From Sepiola atlantica (taxonomy: Eukaryota; Mollusca; Cephalopoda; Sepiida; Sepiolidae), in the NCBI GenBank assembly GCA_963556195.1, contig CAUVYP010000587.1, positions 992,001 through 1,056,000 on the forward strand: a stretch of 64,000 nt of DNA, written 5' to 3'. Shown piece after piece: positions 11,202 through 24,000 of the stretch. A program made the translations under genes and the position numbers. Each line of letters starts with the position of its first letter. Position 1 is the first letter of the stretch. A model generated the notes under the pieces. It searched no databases. It had not been told where the DNA came from and was given only the letters and a program-made list of their open reading frames with translations.

Positions 11202-11644
11202 CTAATTTTTCTTTTTTTTTTTCTATACTTTTTTTTAGCAAATGATGCGACAAACAGTAATAGGGTACTACTAGTGTTTGCGATTACTCCAGGCTGAAAT
11301 AGTTAGCTGTAGATATAAATCATTAAAACCTCGATTCCTAAGAATGGGTATTCGCTTTACGTTAAATTTTTATGCGGCACATAAAATTCCACAATAAATT
11401 ATGTTCTCTTTTTGTTTTTCAGTCTGTTTATTATTTACTCGCCTTAGATAGTAGAATTCATATTTATTTGGATGTGTGTGTGTTTTAATTCTCATGCATT
11501 TTAAATATGTGTTTTGAAAGGGTAAATTTAATAAAAAGTGTAAACACAGTGTGATTGGAAAGCAGGTTTGAATGAATGATGAAAAGTAAATAGTATAAGG
11601 GAAGCAAACTAATGGTTTAATTGTAAAAATGTTGTAAGATATCC

Positions 11645-11764
11645 GCTTACGGCAATATCACGCTGAAAACACCGGTTCTCGTCCGATCACCGAAGTTAAG
11701 CAACGTAGAGCCTGGTCAGTACTTAGATGGGTGACTACTTGGAAATACCAGGTGCTGTAAGCAT
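11645..11764 (+). rRNA. 5S rRNA gene, unit 5
   Basis: Differences: 10A, 92T, 99A. Confidence 0.94.
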
Positions 11765-12188
11765 CTAATTTTTTTTTTTTAGCAAATGATGCGAAAAATA
11801 GTAACAGGGTACTACTAGTGTTTGCGATTACTCAAGGCTGAAATAGTTGGCGGTAGATATAAATCATTACAACCTGGCGTTCTGGGAGCGGGTATTCGCT
11901 TTACGTTAAATTTTTATGCGACACATTAAATTCCCAAATAAATTATGTTCTCTTTTTGTTTTTCAGTCTGTTTATTATTTAATCGCCTAAGATAGTAGAA
12001 TTTATATTTATTTGGATGTGTGTGTCTTTTAATTCTCATGCAATTTAAATATGTGTTTTGAAAGGGTAAATTTAATAAAAAGTGTAAAAACAGTGTGATT
12101 AAAAAGCAGGTTTGAATGAATGATTTCAAGTAAATAGAATAAGGGAAGAAAACTAATGGTTTAATGGTAAAAATGTTGTAAGATATCC

Positions 12189-12308
12189 GCTTACGGCTAT
12201 ATCACGCTGAAAACACCGGTTCTCGTCTGATCACCGAAGTTAAGCAACGTAGAGTCTGGTCAGTACTTAGATGGGTGACCACTTGGGAATACCAGGTGCT
12301 GTAAGCGT
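12189..12308 (+). rRNA. 5S rRNA gene, unit 6
   Basis: Differences: 10T, 40T, 67T, 119G. Followed by a long interrupted T tract of over 40 bp. Confidence 0.94.
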
Positions 12309-12762
12309 CTCTTTTTTCTTTCTTTTTTTTCTTTTTTTTTTTTTTTTTTTTTTAGCAAATGATGCGACAAAGAGTAATAGGGTACTACTAGTGTTTGCGA
12401 TTACTCAAGGCTGAAATTGTTGGCGGTAGATATAAATCATTACAATCTCGCGTCCTGGGAGTGGGTATTCGCTTAACGTTAAATTTTTATGCGACACATT
12501 AAATTCCCAAATAAATTATGTTCTCTTTTTGTTTTTCAGTCTGTTTATTATTTAATCGCCTAATATAGTAGAATTTATATTTATTTGGATGTGTGTGTCT
12601 TTTAATTCTCATGCAATTTAAATATGTGCTTTGAAAGGGTAAATTTAATAAAAAGTGTAAAAACAGTGTGATTAAAAAGCAGGTTTGAATGAATGATGAA
12701 AAGTTTATAGAATAAAGGAAGGCAAACTAATGGTTTAATGGTAAAAATGTTGTGAGATATCC

Positions 12763-12882
12763 GCTTACGGCCATACTACGCTGAAAACACCGGTTCTCGT
12801 CCGATCACCGAAGTTATGCAACGTAGAGTCTGGTCAGTACTTAGATGGGTGACCACTTGGGAATACCAGGTGCTGTAAGCAT
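12763..12882 (+). rRNA. 5S rRNA gene, unit 7
   Basis: Differences: 14C, 15T, 55T (box A), 67T. Confidence 0.93.
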
Positions 12883-12887
12883 CTAAA

Positions 12888-12918
<31 letters not shown>

Positions 12919-13334
12919 TTTTTAGCAAATGATGCGACAAACAGTAATAGGGTACTATTAGTGTTTGCGATTACTCAAGGCTGACAATTGTTGGCGGTAG
13001 ATATAAATCATTACAACCTCGCGTCCTGGGAGTGGGTATTCGCTTTACGTTAAATTTTTATGCGGCACATAAAATTCCCAAATAAATTATGTTCTCTTTT
13101 TGTTTTTCAGTCTGTTTATTATTTAATCGCCTAAGATTGTAGATTTTATAGTTATTGGGATGTGTGTGTGTGTTTTAATCCTCATGCAGTTTAAATATGT
13201 GTTTTGAAAGGGTAAATTTTATAAAAAGTGTAAAAACAGTGTGATTAAAAAGCAGGTTTGAATGAATGATGAAAAGTAAATAGAATAAGGGCAGAAAACT
13301 AATGGTTTAATAGTAAAAATGTTGTAAGATATAG

Positions 13335-13454
13335 GGTTACGGCCATATCACGCTGAAAACAACGGTTCTGGTCCGATCATTGAAGTAAAGAAACGTAATG
13401 TCTGGTCAGTACTTAGATGGGTGACTACTTGGGAATACCAGGTGCTGTAAGCAT
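13335..13454 (+). rRNA. 5S rRNA gene, unit 8 (divergent)
   Basis: More than ten changes, including 2G (terminal helix), 28A, 37G, 46-47 TT, 53A and 57A in box A, changes at 64-67, and 92T. Near-identical to unit 12; probably a pseudogene subfamily. Confidence 0.82.
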
Positions 13455-13895
13455 CTAATTTTTCTTTTTTTCTTTTTTTTTTTTTTTAGCAAATGAGGCG
13501 ACAAACAGTAATAGGATACTACTAGTGTTTGCGATTACTCAAGGCTGAAATTGTTAGCGGTAGATATAAATCATTACAACCTCGCGTCCTGGGAGTGGGT
13601 ATTCGCTTTACGTTAAATTTTTATGCGGCACATAAAATTCCCTAATAAATTATGTTCTCTTTTTGTTTTTCAGTCTGTTTATTATTTAATCGCCTAAGAT
13701 AGTAGAATTTATATTTATAGGGATGTGTGTAGGTTTTAATTCTCATGCAATTTAAATATGTGTTTTGAAAGGGTTAATTTAATAAAAAGTGTAAAAACAG
13801 TGTGATTAAAAAGCAGGTTTGAATGAATGATGAAAAGTTAATAGAATAAGGGAAGCAAACTAATGGTTTAATGGTAAAAATGTTGTAAGATATCC

Positions 13896-14015
13896 GCTTA
13901 CGGCCATATCATACTGAACACACCGGTTCTCGTCCGATCACCGAAGTTAAGCAACGTAGAGTCTGGTCAGTACTAAGATGGGTGACCACTTGGGAATACC
14001 AGGTGCTGTAAGCAT
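13896..14015 (+). rRNA. 5S rRNA gene, unit 9
   Basis: Differences: 17T, 18A, 24C, 67T, 80A; related to units 4 and 13 but with normal box A. Confidence 0.93.
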
Positions 14016-14445
14016 CTAATGTTTGTTTTGTTTTTTTAGCAAATGATGCGACAAACAGTAATAGGGTACTACTAGTGTTTGCGATTACTCTAGGCTGAAA
14101 TAGTTAGCTGTAGATATAAATCATTAAAACCTCGATTCCTAAGAATGGGTATTCGCTTTACGTTAAATTTTTATGCGGCACATAAAATTCCACAATAAAT
14201 TATGTTCTCTTTTTGTTTTTCAGTCTGTTTATTATTTACTCGCCTTAGATAGAAGAATTCATATTTATTTGGATGTGTGTGTGTTTTAATTCTCATGCAT
14301 TTTAAATATGTGTTTTGGAAGGGTAAATTTAATAAAAAGTGTAAAAACAGTGTGATTAAAAAGCAGGTTTGAATGAATGATGAAAAGTTAATAGAATAAG
14401 GGAAGCAAACTAATGGTTTAATGGTAAAAATGATGTAAGATATCC

Positions 14446-14565
14446 GTTTACGGCCATATCACGCTAAAAACACCGGTTCTCGTCCGATCACCGAAGTTAA
14501 GCAACGTAGAGCCTGGTCAGTACTTAGATGGGTGACCACTTGGGAATACCAGGTGCTGTAAACAT
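14446..14565 (+). rRNA. 5S rRNA gene, unit 10
   Basis: Differences: 2T, 21A, 117A. Confidence 0.94.
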
Positions 14566-15004
14566 CTAATTTTTCTTTTTTTTTTTTTTTTTTTTAACAA
14601 ATGAAACGACAAACAGTAATAGGGTACTACTAGTGTTTGCGATTACTCAAGGCTGACAATTGTTGGCGGTAGATATAAATCATTACAACCTCGCGTCCTG
14701 GGAGTGGGTATTCGCTTTACGTTAAATTTTTATGCGGCACATAAAATTCCCAAATAAATTATGTTCTCTTTTTATTTTTAAGTCTGTTTATTATTTAATC
14801 GCCTAATATAGTAGAATTTATATTTATTGGGATGTGTGTGTGTTTTAATTCTCATGCAGTTTAAATATGTGTTTTGAGAGGGAAAATTTAATAAAATGTG
14901 TAAAAACAGTGTGATTAAAAAGCAGGTTTGAATGAATGATGAAAAGTTAATAGAATAAGGGAAGCAAACTAATGGTTTAATGGTAAAAATGGTGTAAGAT
15001 ATTC

Positions 15005-15124
15005 GCTTACGGCCATATCACGCTGAAAACCCTGGTTCTCGTCCGATCACCGAAGTTAAGCAACGTAGAGCCTGGTCAGTACTTAGATGGGTGACCACTT
15101 GGGAATACCAAGTTCTGTAAGCAT
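15005..15124 (+). rRNA. 5S rRNA gene, unit 11
   Basis: Differences: 27C, 29T, 107A, 110T. Confidence 0.93.
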
Positions 15125-15576
15125 CTAATATTTTCTTCTTTTTGTATTTTTTATTTTTTTTATTTAGCAAATGATACGACAAACAGTAATAGGGTACTAC
15201 TAGTGTTTGCGATTACTCAAGGCTGACAATTGTTGGCGGTAGATATAAATCATTACAACCTCGCGTCCTGGGAGTGGGTATTCGCTTTACGTTAAATTTT
15301 TATGTTGCACATAAAATTCCCAAATAAATTATGTTCTCTTTTTGTTTTTCAGTCTGTTTATTATTTAATCTCCTAAGATTGTAGATTTTAAAGTTATTGG
15401 GATGTGTGTGTGTGTTTTAATCCTCATGCAGTTTAAATATGTGTTTTGGAAGGGTAAATTTTATAAAAAGTGTAAAAACAGTGTCATTAAAAAGCAGGTT
15501 TGAATGAATGATGTAAAGTAAATAGAATAAGGGCAGCAAACTAAGGGTTTAATAGTAAAAATGTTGTAAGATATAG

Positions 15577-15696
15577 GGTTACGGCCATATCACGCTGAAA
15601 ACAACGGTTCTGGTCCGATCATTGAAGTAAAGAAACGTAAAGTCTGGTCAGTACTTAGATGGGTGACCACTTGGGAATACCAGGTGCTGTAAGCAT
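15577..15696 (+). rRNA. 5S rRNA gene, unit 12 (divergent)
   Basis: Shares the unusual changes of unit 8 (2G, 28A, 37G, 46-47 TT, 53A, 57A) but has normal 92C. Confidence 0.82.
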
Positions 15697-16139
15697 CTAA
15701 TTTTTCTTTTTTTTTTCTTCTTTTTTTTTTTAGCAAATGATGCGACAAACAGTAATAGGATACTACTAGTGTTTGCGATTACTCAAGGCTGAAATTGTTA
15801 GCGGTAGATATAAATCATTACAACCCCGCGTCCTGGGAGTGGGTATTCGCTTTACGTTAAATTTTTATGCGGCACATTAAATTCCCTAATAAATTATGTT
15901 CTCTTTTTGTTTTTCAGTCTGTTTATTATTTAATCGCCTAAGATAGTAGAATTCATATTTATTGGGATGTGTGTAGGTTTTAATTCTCATGCAATTTAAA
16001 TATGTGTTTTGAAAGGGTAAATTTAATAAAAAGTGTAAAAACAGTGTGATTAAAAACCAGGTTTGAATGAATGATGAAAAGTAAATAGAATAAGGGAAGA
16101 AAACTAATGGTTTAATGGTAAAAATGTTGTAAGATATCC

Positions 16140-16259
16140 GCTTACGGCCATATCATACTGAACACACCGGTTCTCGTCCGATCACCGAAGTGAAGCAACG
16201 TAGAGTCTGGTCAGTACTAAGATGGGTGACCACTTGGGAATACCAGGTGCTGTAAGCAT
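16140..16259 (+). rRNA. 5S rRNA gene, unit 13
   Basis: Carries the same changes as unit 4, 5058 bp upstream. Confidence 0.92.
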
Positions 16260-16701
16260 CTAATTTTTTTTTTTTTTTTCTATACTTTTTTTTAGCAAAT
16301 GATGCGACAAACAGTAATAGGGTACTACTAGTGTTTGCGATTACTCCAGGCTGAAATAGTTAGCTGTAGATATAAATCATTAAAACCTCGATTCCTAAGA
16401 ATGGGTATTCGCTTTACGTTAAATTTTTATGCGGCACATAAAATTCCACAATAAATTATGTTCTCTTTTTGTTTTTCAGTCTGTTTATTATTTACTCGCC
16501 TTAGATAGTAGAATTCATATTTATTTGGATGTGTGTGTGTTTTAATTCTCATGCATTTTAAATATGTGTTTTGAAAGGGTAAATTTAATAAAAAGTGTAA
16601 AAACAGTGTGATTAAAAAGCAGGTTTTAATGAATGATGAAAAGTTAATAGAATAAGGGAAGCAAACTAATGGTTTAATAGTAAAAATGTTGTAAAGTTCC
16701 C

Positions 16702-16821
16702 GCTTACGGCCATATCGCGCTGAAAACACCGGTTCTCGTCCGATCACCGAAGTTAAGCAACGTAGAGCCTAGGCAGTACTTAGATGGGTGACCACTTGGG
16801 AATACCAGGTGCTGTAAGCAT
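16702..16821 (+). rRNA. 5S rRNA gene, unit 14
   Basis: Differences: 16G, 70A, 72G. Confidence 0.94.
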
Positions 16822-17270
16822 CTAATTTTTCTTTTTTCTTTTTTCTTTTTTTTTTTTCTTTTAGCAAATGATGCGACAATCAGTAATAGGGTACTACTAG
16901 TGTTTGCGATTACTCATGGCTGAAATAGTTGGCGGTAGATATAAATCATTACAACCTCGCGTCCTGGGGGTGGGTATTCGCTTTACGTTAAATGTTTATG
17001 CGGCACATTAAATTCCCAAATGAATTATGTTCTCTTTTTGTTTTTCAGTCTGTTTATTATTTAATCGCCTAAGATAGTAGAATTTATATTTATTAATATG
17101 TGTGTGTGTTTTAATTCTCATGCAGTTTAAATATGTGTTTTGAAAGGGTAAATTTAATAAAAACTGTAAAACCAGTGTGATTAAAAAGCAAGTTTGAATG
17201 AATGATGAAAAGTAAATAGAATAAGGGAAGCAAACTAATTGTTTAATGGTAAAAATGTTGTAAGATATCC

Positions 17271-17390
17271 GCCTACGGCCATATCACGCTGAAAACACCG
17301 GTTCTCGTCCGATCACCGAAGTTAATCAACGTAGAGCCTGGTCAGTACTTAGATGGGTGACCACTTGGGAATACCAGGTGCTGTAAGCAT
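17271..17390 (+). rRNA. 5S rRNA gene, unit 15
   Basis: Differences: 3C, 56T (box A). Confidence 0.94.
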
Positions 17391-17811
17391 CTTTTTTTTT
17401 TCTTTAGCAAATGATGCGACAAACAGTAATAGGGTATTACTAGTGTTTGCGATTACTCAAGGCTTAAATAGTTGGCGGTAGATATAAATCATTACAACCT
17501 CGCGTCCTGGCAGTGGGTATTCGCTTTACGTTAAATTTTTATGCGGCACATTAAATTCCCAAATAAATTATGTTCTCTTTCTGTTTTTCAGTCTGTTTAT
17601 TATTTAATCGCCTAAGATAGTAGAATTTATATTTATTTGGATGTGTGTGTTTTAATTCTTATGCAATTTAAATATGTGTTTTGAAAGGGTAAATTCAATA
17701 AAAACTGTAAAAACAGTGTGATTAAAAAGCAGGTTTGAATGAATGATGAAAAGTAAATAGAATAAGGGAAGCAAACTAATGGTTTAATGGTAAAAATGTT
17801 GTAAGATATCC

Positions 17812-17931
17812 GCTTACGGCCATATCACGCTGAAAACACCGGTTCTCGTCCGATCACAAAAGTTAAGCAACGTAGAGCCTGGTCAGTACTTAGATGGGTG
17901 ACCACTTGGGAATACCAGGTGCTGTAAGCAT
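17812..17931 (+). rRNA. 5S rRNA gene, unit 16
   Basis: Differences: 47A, 48A. Confidence 0.95.
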
Positions 17932-18372
17932 CTAATTTTTCTTTTTTCTTTTTTTTTTTCTTTTAGCAAATGATGCGACAAACAGTAATAGGGTACTACT
18001 AGTGTTTGCGATTACTCATGGCTGAAATAGTTGGCAGTAGATATAAATCATTACAACCTCGCCTCCTGAGAGTGGGTATTCGCTTTACGTTAAATGTTTA
18101 TGCGGCACATTAAATTCCCAAATGAATTATGTTCTCTTTTTGTTTTTCAGTCTGTTTATTATTTAATCGCCTAAGATAGTAGAATTTATATTTATTAAGA
18201 TGTGTGTGTGTTTTAATTCTCATGCAGTTTTAATATGTGTTTTGAAAAGGAAAATTTAATAAAAAGTGTAAAAAAAGGGTGATTAAAAAGCAGGTTTGAA
18301 TGAATGATGAAAAGTAAATAGAATAAGGGAAGCAAACTAATGGTTTAATGGAAAAAATGTTGTAAGATATCC

Positions 18373-18492
18373 GCTTACGGCCATATCACGCTGAAAACAC
18401 CGGTTCTCGTCCGATCACCAAAGTTAAGCAACGTAGAGCCTAGGCAGTACTTAGATGGGTGACCACTTGGGAATACCAGGTGCTGTAAGCAT
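18373..18492 (+). rRNA. 5S rRNA gene, unit 17
   Basis: Differences: 48A, 70A, 72G. Confidence 0.95.
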
Positions 18493-18915
18493 CTAATTTT
18501 TTTTTTTTAAGCAAATGATGCGACAAACAGTAATAGGGTACTACTAGTGTTTGCAATTACTCAAGGCTGAAATAGTTGGCGGTAGATATAAATCATTACA
18601 ACCTCGCGTCCTGGGAGTGGGTATACGCTTTACGTTAAATGTTTATGCGGCACATTAAATTCCCAAATAAATTATGTTCTCTTTCTGTTTTTCAGTCTGT
18701 TTATTATTTAATCGCCTAAGATAGTAGAATTTATATTTATTTGGATGTGTGTGTTTTAATTCTTATGCAATTTAAATATGTGTTTTGAAAGGGTAAATTC
18801 AATAAAAACTGTAAAAACAGTGTGATTAAAAAGCAGGTTTGAATAAATGAGTAAAAGTAAATAGAATAAGCGAAACAAACTAATGGTTTAAGAGTAAAAA
18901 TGTTGTAAGATATCC

Positions 18916-19035
18916 GCTTACGGCCATATCACGCTATAAACACCGGTTCTCGTCCGATCACCGAAGTTAAGCAACGTAGAGCCTGGTCAGTACTTAGATG
19001 TGTGACCACTTGCGAATACCAGGTGCTGTAAGCAT
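18916..19035 (+). rRNA. 5S rRNA gene, unit 18
   Basis: Differences: 21A, 22T, 86T and 98C (box C region). Confidence 0.92.
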
Positions 19036-19459
19036 CTTTTTTTTTTTCTTAGCAAATGATGCGACAAACAGTAATAGGGTACTACTAGTGTTTGCGATTA
19101 CTCATGGCTGAAATAGTTGGCGGTAGATATAAATCATTACAACCTCGCGTCCTGGGAGTGGGTATTCGCTTTACGTTAAATGTTTATGCGGCACATTAAA
19201 TTCCCAAATAAATTATGTTCTCATTTTTGTTTTTCAGTCTGTTTATTATTTAATCGCTTAAGATAGTTGAATTTATATTTATTTGGATGTGTGTGTGTTT
19301 TAATTCTCATGCAGTTTTAATATGTGTTTTGAAAGGGTAAATTTAATAAAAAGTGTAAAAACAGTGTGATTAAAAAGCAGGTTTGAATGAATGATGAAAA
19401 GTAAATAGAATAAGGGAAGAAAACTAATGGTTTAATAGTAAAAATGTTGTAATATATCC

Positions 19460-19579
19460 GCTTACGGCCATATCACGCTGAAAACACCGGTTCTCGTCCG
19501 ATCACCGAAGTTAAGCAACGTAGAGCCTAGTCAGTACTTAGATGGGTGACCACTTGGGAATAACAGGTGCTGTAAGCAT
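19460..19579 (+). rRNA. 5S rRNA gene, unit 19
   Basis: Differences: 70A, 104A. Confidence 0.95.
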
Positions 19580-20009
19580 CTAATTTTTTTTTTTTTTTTT
19601 TAGCAAATGATGCGACAAACAGTAATAGGGTGCTACTAGTGTTTGCGATTACTCATGGCTGAAATAGTTGGCGGTAGATATAAATCATTACAACCTCGCG
19701 TCCTGGGAGTGAGTATTCGCTTTACGTTAAATTTTTATGCGGCACATTAAATTCCCAAATAAATTATGTTCTCTTTTTGTTTTTCAGTCTGTTTATTATT
19801 TAATCGCCTAAGATAGTAGAATTTATAGTTATTTAGATGTGTGTGTGTTGTAATTCTCATGCAGCTTTAATATGTGTTTTGAAAGGGTAAATTTAATAAA
19901 AAGTGTAAAAACAGTGTGATTAAAAAGCACGTTTTAATGAATGATGAAAAGTAAATAGAATAAGGGAAGCAAACTAATTGTTTAATGGTAAAAATGTTGT
20001 AAGATATCC

Positions 20010-20129
20010 GCTTACGGCCATATCACGCTGAAAACACCGGTTCTCGTCCGATCATTGAAGTTAAGCAACGTAGAGCCTGGTCAGTACTTAGATGGGTGAC
20101 CACTTGGGAATACCAGGTGCTGTAAGCAT
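20010..20129 (+). rRNA. 5S rRNA gene, unit 20
   Basis: Only 46-47 CC to TT. Its downstream spacer is interrupted by element C 405 bp after the gene. Confidence 0.95.
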
Positions 20130-20533
20130 CTAATTTTTCTTTGTCTTTTTTTTGTTTTAGCAAATGATGCGACAAACAGTAATAAGGTACTACTAGTGTT
20201 TGCGATTACTCAAGGCTGAAATAGTTGGCAGTAGATATAAATCATTACAACCTCGGGTCCTGGGAGTGAGTATTCGCTTTACGTTAAATTTTTATGCGGC
20301 ACATTAAGTTCCCAAATAAATTATGTTCTCTTTTTGGTTTTCAGTCTGTTTATTATTTAATTGCCTAAGATACTAGAATTTATATTTATTAAGATGTGTG
20401 TGAGTGTTTTAATTCTCATGCAGTTTAAATATGTGTTTTGAAAGGGTAAATTTGATAAAAAGTGTAAAAACAGTGTGATTAAAAAGCAGGTTTGAATGAA
20501 TGATGAAAAGTAAATAGAATAAGGGAACCAAAC

Positions 20534-20780
20534 TGTTGTGTTCTTGTTATACGCTGAAAGCAAGAAGTGATACGAAGCAATGAGGAACAGAGGTCAAAGC
20601 AAGGACAACAATCAACAACCTGTTACTTGTAGTTCGCCCGGTCGATCAAGAGTGAGTACGTGTCCGAGGTCGTTTATATATACAATCAGAAAGAACAAAG
20701 GGGGATAATTACAGATTACTATTGTTATGGTGCAAGGGAGATAACTGTTGTCATTTCCAAATGTACGATGGGATATTACA
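20534..20780 (-). repeat. 3' LTR of element C
   Basis: 247 bp. On the plus strand it runs from TGTTGTGTTC to ATATTACA. It matches 25227-25473 apart from a few substitutions and contains the same TATATA stretch. Confidence 0.96.
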
Positions 20781-20798
20781 CCTCTCTCTTTCTCAATT
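20781..20798 (-). other. Polypurine tract, element C
   Basis: Read on the minus strand, a GAGAAAGAGAGAGG run ends directly at the 3' LTR. It is the expected plus-strand primer. Confidence 0.85.
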
Positions 20799-21041
20799 AA
20801 ATGTACGCGTGCTTACGTATGGTAAGGGGAGGGAGTTCAGTCAAAGTATGTTTCACCGATTAAACAATTGTCTCAGTCAAGGAGGAATCGTTTTCTTTTC
20901 TGTCCTTTTTTTTTTTTAAATACACAATTGCAAACTACTTACGTCGTCTGCAGGATGGGGGGAGGGAATCGTCTTTCGATTCTTCAGAATCAGCTGACGG
21001 AATTTCTAAGACAGAAATAGAGACTTTACTCACTCATCTAA
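20799..21041 (-). other. 3' untranslated region of element C
   Basis: About 240 bp between the purine tract and the pol stop codon. It contains one T-rich run and a G-rich patch near 20957; no open frame of note and no envelope gene. Confidence 0.7.
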
Positions 21042-24000
21042 CTATCTGATATAGTCCTCAAGGCGTATCGGCGGGAGTCGTTTCCGTGTTGGATTACGTC
21101 TTACCACTGGTGGATTATGTTTTGGTGTTACTGTTATGGGCGGTAAATGCGTCTGGCCTTCGTGTCTGGAGTCTGAGTTTTCCTGTTGTGGATATGAGTA
21201 TAACTCATCTTCAGAGTCTGATTCTATGTTTTCTCTGGGAAGATTATCTGGACTTATCCGCTTAAAGTGAGAGGAATTCCGGGTAACTTGGTAGTCATCT
21301 CTTTGTGCTGTCACCATGCTATCCTTTATGCCGATAATCGTCAGTTGATTCGGGTCGAACGGTGGGGATAGCTTGTTGAGACGTTTCTGCTTGACAAGTA
21401 CTTTGTCACCTAGGCAAAGAGGAGAGGCCTTTGTCTTTCTTTTTGTGTCGGCATAGATCTTCATTTTCCTCTTCCCTTGTGCATCATTCTCCGCTATGTG
21501 AGTGTGAATCGGCTTTGACATGGGTTCTTTCAGAACAGCAGGTATGCCGATTTTCATCTTCCTTCCAGTGAGGGCTTCGAATGGAGAAGTTTTGGTTGTA
21601 CTGTGGGGGGTGGCCCTGTATTGCCTTAGAAAATGGACTAGTTGGGTTTTCCAGTTCAGACCCTCCACAGTGGAGGCGCGAACATACTTGTTTAGTGTTC
21701 TCATAAACCGTTCGACCTCTCCATTCGCCTCTGGCCACGCAGGGGTAACTCTTCTGTGGCGGAATCCTGCTTGAGTGGCAAAATCCTTGAATTCTTGCCC
21801 TTGGAAGGGGGGACCATTGTCAGTCTTGACAATATCGGGGTATCCTTGTCTGGCAAAGATTGCGTCAAGGCGGGGAATGACCACTTTTGCTGATGTTGAG
21901 GGGAGTATCTCTACTTCTGGGAATCTACTGTAGTCGTCGATGACGACCAGTACATAATCTCCAGAAGGGAAAGGACCTGCGAAGTCCAGGGAGATTTCAG
22001 TCCATGGGGCAGCAGGGAGTGGTGTGGTGCGTATGGGCTCACGGTGTGATGATGTTGAGTTGGTAGCTTGACAAGGGATGCAGTTGCGCACTGTCTCCTC
22101 CACCAGCTTGTCAATTCCATGGAACCAGACCTTTTCCCTCATTAGCTGCTTCGTCTTAACAACGCCCTGGTGTGTGTGGTGGGCTATGTCTACGGTTCTC
22201 TTCTGCAGGGTGGACGGGACCACCAGGCGGTGACCTCGAAGGATGAGACCATCATATGCAGATAGTTCATCTTTGACATGTGCGAGACAGGATAACTGCG
22301 GGTCGTTCCATTTTCCATCTGAAAGTGCAATCATCACTTTCTGTAGCAAGGGGTCTTTTCCCGTGGCTAGCTTCATCTCTTCGAGGGTGATCGACTTAGG
22401 TATGGCATGGTGAGCCACGTATCTTATATACGCCTCAGCTGAATTGTCCCTCTCGGGTTTGTGGTGAGGATGTCGACTGAGGTAGTCGGCGGGGTTCTGG
22501 TCATCTTTTCCCGGCCGGTATACCAAGCTATACTCATATTGCATGAGGCGTAGGCGCCATCGTTTGATTCTGGATGTAGCTGGTTTGAGACTTTTTACAA
22601 TACCGAGAAGTGGTTTGTGGTCAGTGGTGATGGTGAACCTTGACCCATACAAATAAAGATGAAAATGCTCAGCAGCGTATACAACGGCTAGCATTTCTCT
22701 CTCTGTCTGCGAGTATCGCTGTTCCACATCTGTGAGAGCACGGCTGGCATAACACAAGACCTTCCCGTCTTGTGTAAGCATTGCCCCTAGTCCAACGGGG
22801 CTCGCGTCTACCAGGATGTTTGTCTCCTTGTTCTGATCGAAGTAGACCATAACTCCAGCTCCAGTCAGGGCCTTTTTTAATTTTATCACTGCTCTCTCTT
22901 CTGTCTCTGACCACCTCCATTCTCTGTCTTTTCTTGTGAGTTGTCGGAGTGGCTCGGTGACAGTGGCATAGTGCGGGATGAACCTGGCCACATATTGGAC
23001 CATGCCCAGGAATGAGCGCACTTCTCCAACGTTGGTGGGCGATTTGCAGTTTGTAATTGCTGCTATTTTGTCTGGGTCTGGTGACACCCCTTTTTCGCTG
23101 AAGGTATGTCCAAAAAAAGTTATTTGTTTCACCGAGAAAAGGCACTTTTTCCTGTTTAGCCTGGCCCCGGCATTCTGTAGTCGTTCCAGCGTGGACCTCA
23201 AACTGGCATCATGTGAGGCTTGGTCACGTCCATAGACGATAATGTCGTCTGAGAGGTTTTTGACTCCTGGAATGCCCCTCAAAAGATCCGCAATGGCCTT
23301 TTGAAATATTTCAGAGGCTGCATTTACTCCGAACAACAGTCTCTTGTATCGGAATAGTCCAGCATGTGTGGTGAACGTGGTGATGTATCTGCTGGACTCC
23401 CCCAGCTCTAATTGGTGGTACGCGCTCGACATGTCCAGCTTGCTGAACACCTTTGAGTGGTTTAAATCTGCAAACAAGTCATCCACGGTCGGCATGGGAT
23501 GTTTGACCCTTTGTATGGCTTCGTTTGCTTTTCGCATATCTATGCAGATTCGCACGCCACTCGGTTTTTTGGGGACTATCACCACGGGACTTACCCAGGG
23601 GGTAGGTCCAGTAACATCCTCAATTACGTCCATCTCCTTGAGGCGTTTTAATTCCGACTCGACGTCCTTCCTCACGTGAAAGGGTATTCTTCGTTGTCTC
23701 TGTGTCACCGGTGGGATCGAAGTATCGATGTGCAGTTTAACAGTGGGTCCAGAAATCTTTCCCATCTTTCCATCGAATAATGAGGGGAATTCATCTGGGA
23801 TAGATGTTGTCACATTGAATGTAAAATTAAAGGATATCATATCCAGTGCCTCAGCAGAGTGGGCACCGAGTAGATTTTGTAAATCGTGTCCGAACAAGGG
23901 GTTTTCATTGTCGACGACGAACATTTTTGCTTTGCAGCGTTTTCCTTTAAATTCAATGGGGGTATTGATGAATCCACGGACTGGCATGGCTTTTCTGGAC

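Larger units (their letters stand above)
9207..20533 (+). repeat. 5S rDNA array, plus-oriented segment 1 (units 1-20)
   Basis: Twenty units of 541-574 bp. Each has a 120-nt gene, a T-rich terminator, then a strongly conserved spacer (TAGCAAATGATGCGAC, CTACTAGTGTTTGCGATTAC, GGCGGTAGATATAAATCATT, CCTCGCGTCCTGGGAGTG, a short TG run, and TTTAAT about 29-24 bp before the next gene). Length variation comes mainly from the T tract. Consensus internal promoter: box A about positions 50-64, intermediate element about 67-72, box C about 80-97. The left units are the most diverged. Spacers hold no other gene that I can recognise. Confidence 0.97.
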
